Positions 61,585-64,000 of a stretch of DNA of 64,000 nt are shown here, one piece after another. The stretch comes from Nakamurella flava (GTDB lineage: Bacteria > Actinomycetota > Actinomycetes > Mycobacteriales > Nakamurellaceae): positions 1 to 64,000 of the forward strand of contig NZ_SZZH01000005.1 of the NCBI RefSeq assembly GCF_005298075.1. Direction: 5' to 3'. Under the pieces are notes generated by a model. The model was not told where the DNA came from. It saw nothing but the letters and a program-made list of their open reading frames with translations, and did no database searches. A program made the position numbers and the translations under genes. Each line of letters starts with the position of its first letter. Position 1 is the stretch's first letter.

Positions 61585-63474
61585 ATGATCGGTGACATGC
61601 CCTCGACCGCACCGGACCCATTGCCGCCCGGGCTGGACCCGTGGGCCGTGGCCCGACGGTTCGAACCCGTCGTGCGCTACACGCAGGGCGAGCTGTTCTT
61701 CCCGATGGCCGTCGAGGACTACGTGGCCCGCGCGGCCCTGTGGTCCCGGCCGGCCGTCCCCGCCCCGGGGCGACGGGACCGCACCCGCAGCCGCGTCGCC
61801 GACCACGGCGAGCTGACCCTGGACGGGCTCCTGCAGCGGGCCGACGAACACCGCGACAGTCGACTCGAGCTGCGCACGGTGCCCGGCCCGCTGGCCCGCC
61901 GTGAACGTCTGCAGTGGCGTCGTCGACCGGACCGGGCCCGGCTCTCCAGCACCTCCCGGCTGGCCACCGTCGGCCTGCTCGGCCGGCTGATCGACGTGCT
62001 GTTCCGGCTGTCCCTGGTGGTCCGGGGGGCCGTCCCGGGCGGGTTGACCGCCGCGATCCAGCAGGCCCACCCGACCCCGGCCGACCCGCAGGCCGGGCAC
62101 CCGTACTACGCGCACGTCAGCAGCGACGGCCGCTACCTCGTCGTGCAGTACTGGTTCTTCTACGCCATGAACGACTGGCGCTCGACATTCGGCGGGGTCA
62201 ACGACCACGAGGCCGACTGGGAGCAGGTCACCGTCTTCCTGTCCCCGCGCGAAGGGTGGTCGGATCCTGACGGCCGCGCCCTACCGACCGACCCGGCGGA
62301 CTGGCGGGTCGCGTGGGTGGCGTTCTCCAGCCACGACGAGACCGGCGACGACCTGCGCCGCCGCGCCGACGACCCGGACATCAGCTGGGTGGGCGACACC
62401 CACCCGGTGGTGCACGCCGGGGCCGGCTCGCACTCCGGGGCCTACCTGCCCGGCGACTACCTGATCCGGGTGGAACCGCCGGCCCTGCAACGTTTCCTGG
62501 CCGCGGTGCGGCGGACGCGGCGGGCGTTGTTCCCGTGGACCGACGACGAGCACAAGGGTCTCGGCATCCCGTACGTCGACTACGCCCGCGGCGACGGCCG
62601 GCACATCGGACCGGGAACCGACCACCCGTGGCAGCCGGTGCTCGTGGACGACGACACCCCCTGGGTCCGCGACTATCCCGGCCTGTGGGGATTGGACACC
62701 GACGACCCGTTCGGTGGTGAACGCGCCCCCGGCGGCCCCCGCTACGAGCGGGGCGGGACCATCCGCGCGTCGTGGGGCGACCCGGTCGGTTGGGCCGGCC
62801 TGGCCAAGGTGCCGGCCACCGCCGCCGAACTGCACGCGACCCAGCAGGAACGGCTGGCCGAGCTGGGCCGGCAGGAGCGGTCCCTGAGCGCCGACATCGC
62901 CCAGCGCACGCGGGCACTGCAGAGCACCGCCGTCGGAGTCGACGCCGTGCCGCCCACCCTGGCCCGCGAGCGCGGCGGCATCGGCGCCCGTCGGCGCGTC
63001 CGCGAGAAGGAGTCCGCCGTCGCCGATCTCGAGCAGGAGCGGCGCACGCTCGTCGTGGAACGCGAGTACCTGCAGCGCGCCATCAACCGCCCCGTCGAGA
63101 CGCCACCCCACGCCCACCTGCGACACCGGGCCGTCCCCGACATCGACCCCGACCGGCCGCCGGGTCTGCTGCTGCGGGTCTGGACCGAGGCGTCGCTGTC
63201 CGTGCTGCTGGCCCTGCTCGGCGTCGCCCTGCTGCTCGGCTACGACTCGGCCCTGCTGCTCGGCGGGGTGGCCATCCTCGCGGTGACCGGGGTGGAAGCC
63301 GTCCTCCGGGGGCGGATCGCCACCTACCTCGTCGGCCTGGCCGTGCTCGTCGTCATCGGCGGGGCGATCTATCTGGCCGTGACGAACCTGCGGGTGGCGC
63401 TGGCCGGCCTGCTGCTGCTCGCCGCCGTCGCCGGGGCCGTCGCCAACGTGCGAGCGCTGCTGCGTCGGCGGTGA
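61585..63474 (+). CDS. Vps62-like domain membrane protein
   Basis: A 629-residue protein. The central part (about residues 160-400) resembles the Vps62/DUF946 fold: HPYYAHVSSDGRYLVVQYWFFYAMNDW, FGGVNDHEADWEQVTVFL (compare the H-E-G-D-W-E motif) and VVHAGAGSHSGAYLPGDY. A charged coiled-coil-like segment follows (about 410-500, ATQQERLAELGRQERSL ... LEQERRTLVVEREYLQRAI), then four C-terminal membrane helices (about 535-625). The large domain precedes the helices and carries no signal peptide, so it is probably cytoplasmic. The combination is unusual and the function unknown. An ATG at 61597 is an alternative start. Confidence 0.65.
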   Translation: MIGDMPSTAPDPLPPGLDPWAVARRFEPVVRYTQGELFFPMAVEDYVARAALWSRPAVPAPGRRDRTRSRVADHGELTLDGLLQRADEHRDSRLELRTVPGPLARRERLQWRRRPDRARLSSTSRLATVGLLGRLIDVLFRLSLVVRGAVPGGLTAAIQQAHPTPADPQAGHPYYAHVSSDGRYLVVQYWFFYAMNDWRSTFGGVNDHEADWEQVTVFLSPREGWSDPDGRALPTDPADWRVAWVAFSSHDETGDDLRRRADDPDISWVGDTHPVVHAGAGSHSGAYLPGDYLIRVEPPALQRFLAAVRRTRRALFPWTDDEHKGLGIPYVDYARGDGRHIGPGTDHPWQPVLVDDDTPWVRDYPGLWGLDTDDPFGGERAPGGPRYERGGTIRASWGDPVGWAGLAKVPATAAELHATQQERLAELGRQERSLSADIAQRTRALQSTAVGVDAVPPTLARERGGIGARRRVREKESAVADLEQERRTLVVEREYLQRAINRPVETPPHAHLRHRAVPDIDPDRPPGLLLRVWTEASLSVLLALLGVALLLGYDSALLLGGVAILAVTGVEAVLRGRIATYLVGLAVLVVIGGAIYLAVTNLRVALAGLLLLAAVAGAVANVRALLRRR

Positions 63475-63502
63475 AACAGCGGACCGCGACTACGCTCGCC
63501 CC

Positions 63503-64000
63503 GTGGGCGGTCAACGCGTAGTCGGTCTCATCGGCGGGATGAGCTGGGAGTCCAGCGGGCTGTACTACTCGCTCATCAACCAGGCCGTCGCCCGCGAGCT
63601 CGGCGGTCTGCATTCGGCCCGTTGCATCCTGTCGTCCGTCGATTTCGCCGAGATCGAGGCCCTGCAGGTGGCCGGTGACTGGGCGACCGCGGGTCAGGTC
63701 CTGGCCGAGGTGGCGCGCGGACTGCAGGCGGCGGGCGCCGATTTCCTGGTGCTGTGCACGAACACCATGCACAAGGTCGCCGACGCCATCGAGACGGCCG
63801 TCGACATCCCCCTGCTGCACCTGGCCGACTGCACCGCGGCTGCGGTGCACGCCGCCGGGCTGTCCACGGTCGGGCTGCTCGGCACGGCGTTCACGATGGA
63901 GCAGGCGTTCTACCGGGACCGGCTGGCCGGACACGGGCTGACCGTCCTGGTACCGGACGACGACGACCGCGCCGAGGTGCACCGGGTCATCTACGACGAG
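63503..64000 (+). CDS. aspartate/glutamate racemase-family protein (truncated by window end)
   Basis: The first 166 residues of an Asp/Glu/hydantoin racemase-type enzyme, cut by the window edge. The N-terminus VVGLIGGMSWESSGLYYSLINQ and DFLVLCTNTMHKVADAIE (first catalytic Cys) are diagnostic for the RacX/YgeA broad-specificity amino-acid racemases; STVGLLGTAFTMEQAFYRDRL follows. The GTG at 63503 lies 28 bases after the Vps62-like gene stop. The second catalytic Cys lies beyond the window. Confidence 0.87.
   Translation, partial: MGGQRVVGLIGGMSWESSGLYYSLINQAVARELGGLHSARCILSSVDFAEIEALQVAGDWATAGQVLAEVARGLQAAGADFLVLCTNTMHKVADAIETAVDIPLLHLADCTAAAVHAAGLSTVGLLGTAFTMEQAFYRDRLAGHGLTVLVPDDDDRAEVHRVIYDE

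Noticed and set aside
61655-61675. GGTTCGAACCC resembling a tRNA T-loop
   Set aside because: It lies inside the Vps62-like coding sequence and no acceptor stem or other tRNA arms can be folded around it.
59908-62208. 766-codon minus-strand frame opposite the membrane protein, aldo/keto reductase and Vps62-like genes
   Set aside because: Crosses three real genes and two intergenic regions including a terminator; no motif in the translation.

Overview
The window comes from a high-GC actinobacterium. The evidence is many GTG starts, a WhiB protein, a mycothiol-type DinB/maleylpyruvate-isomerase protein, a HAIR (HspR) operator in front of clpB, leaderless-looking promoters, and dense four-base start/stop overlaps. 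Gene order and style would fit a Nakamurella- or Frankia-like lineage, but the genus cannot be fixed from the sequence. No tRNA, rRNA, CRISPR array, transposase or phage gene was seen.

Layout. (1) 1-11865: an L-arabinose locus. A leftward YtfQRT/YjfF-type furanose ABC importer operon ends in two tandem LacI paralogues, and a divergent rightward operon encodes araD, araA and araB. Two near-identical 14-bp LacI operators, each overlapping a promoter, lie between them. (2) 12005-15687: a CitMHS citrate transporter, a class III CoA-transferase and a CitE-like lyase, probably an organic-acid uptake/CoA-activation/cleavage route. (3) 15854-19321: TetR with a divergent QorB-like reductase, a stress-type SDR and a mycothiol-dependent-type isomerase. 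(4) 19347-22469: WhiB, aquaporin and a GH13 alpha-glucosidase. (5) 22479-26025: a CitA/DcuS-type two-component system beside an orphan TctC-type binding lipoprotein. (6) 26029-30921: an exported intradiol-dioxygenase-like protein, an MmpL exporter, an isocitrate lyase/PEP-mutase-like enzyme and a DUF2809 protein.

(7) 30972-37097 is the most distinctive part, a nitrile-degradation cluster. It holds an ArsR regulator, a cytoplasmic SRPBCC/AmiC-like fusion protein, an amidase, the cobalt transporter CbtB-CbtA, Co-type nitrile hydratase beta and alpha, and the NHase accessory protein. All genes lie on one strand and nearly all overlap. The amidase has a well-formed leaderless promoter whose -35 is covered by a 7-bp inverted repeat. 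Nitrile would go to amide (NHase) and on to acid (amidase), with CbtAB supplying cobalt and the ArsR/AmiC-like pair as the likely ligand-sensing switch.

(8) 37512-44009: a sugar operon with a CUT1 ABC importer, class II aldolase and ADP-dependent-type sugar kinase, facing a DeoR repressor. (9) 44097-49755: a cyclopropane-fatty-acid-synthase-like enzyme, a tiny acidic protein, and an exported pair made of a small SipW/TasA-like protein and a 901-residue Ig-like repeat protein. (10) 49762-54928: an MmpL exporter with a divergent MarR and a palindromic operator, then a membrane GGDEF(degenerate)-EAL protein. (11) 55185-64000: clpB under a HAIR element, a CYTH-CHAD protein, a small membrane protein, an aldo/keto reductase, a large Vps62-like membrane protein and a truncated Asp/Glu-type racemase.

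Two blocks of nearly pure C/G homopolymer (about 16-110 and 13470-13560) look like assembly or base-calling trouble and should be re-sequenced before the adjacent gene end is trusted. A 19-bp inverted-repeat hairpin family (GGTCGGTAARGAATGCCGC) occurs twice, 32 kb apart, each time just after the last gene of an operon.
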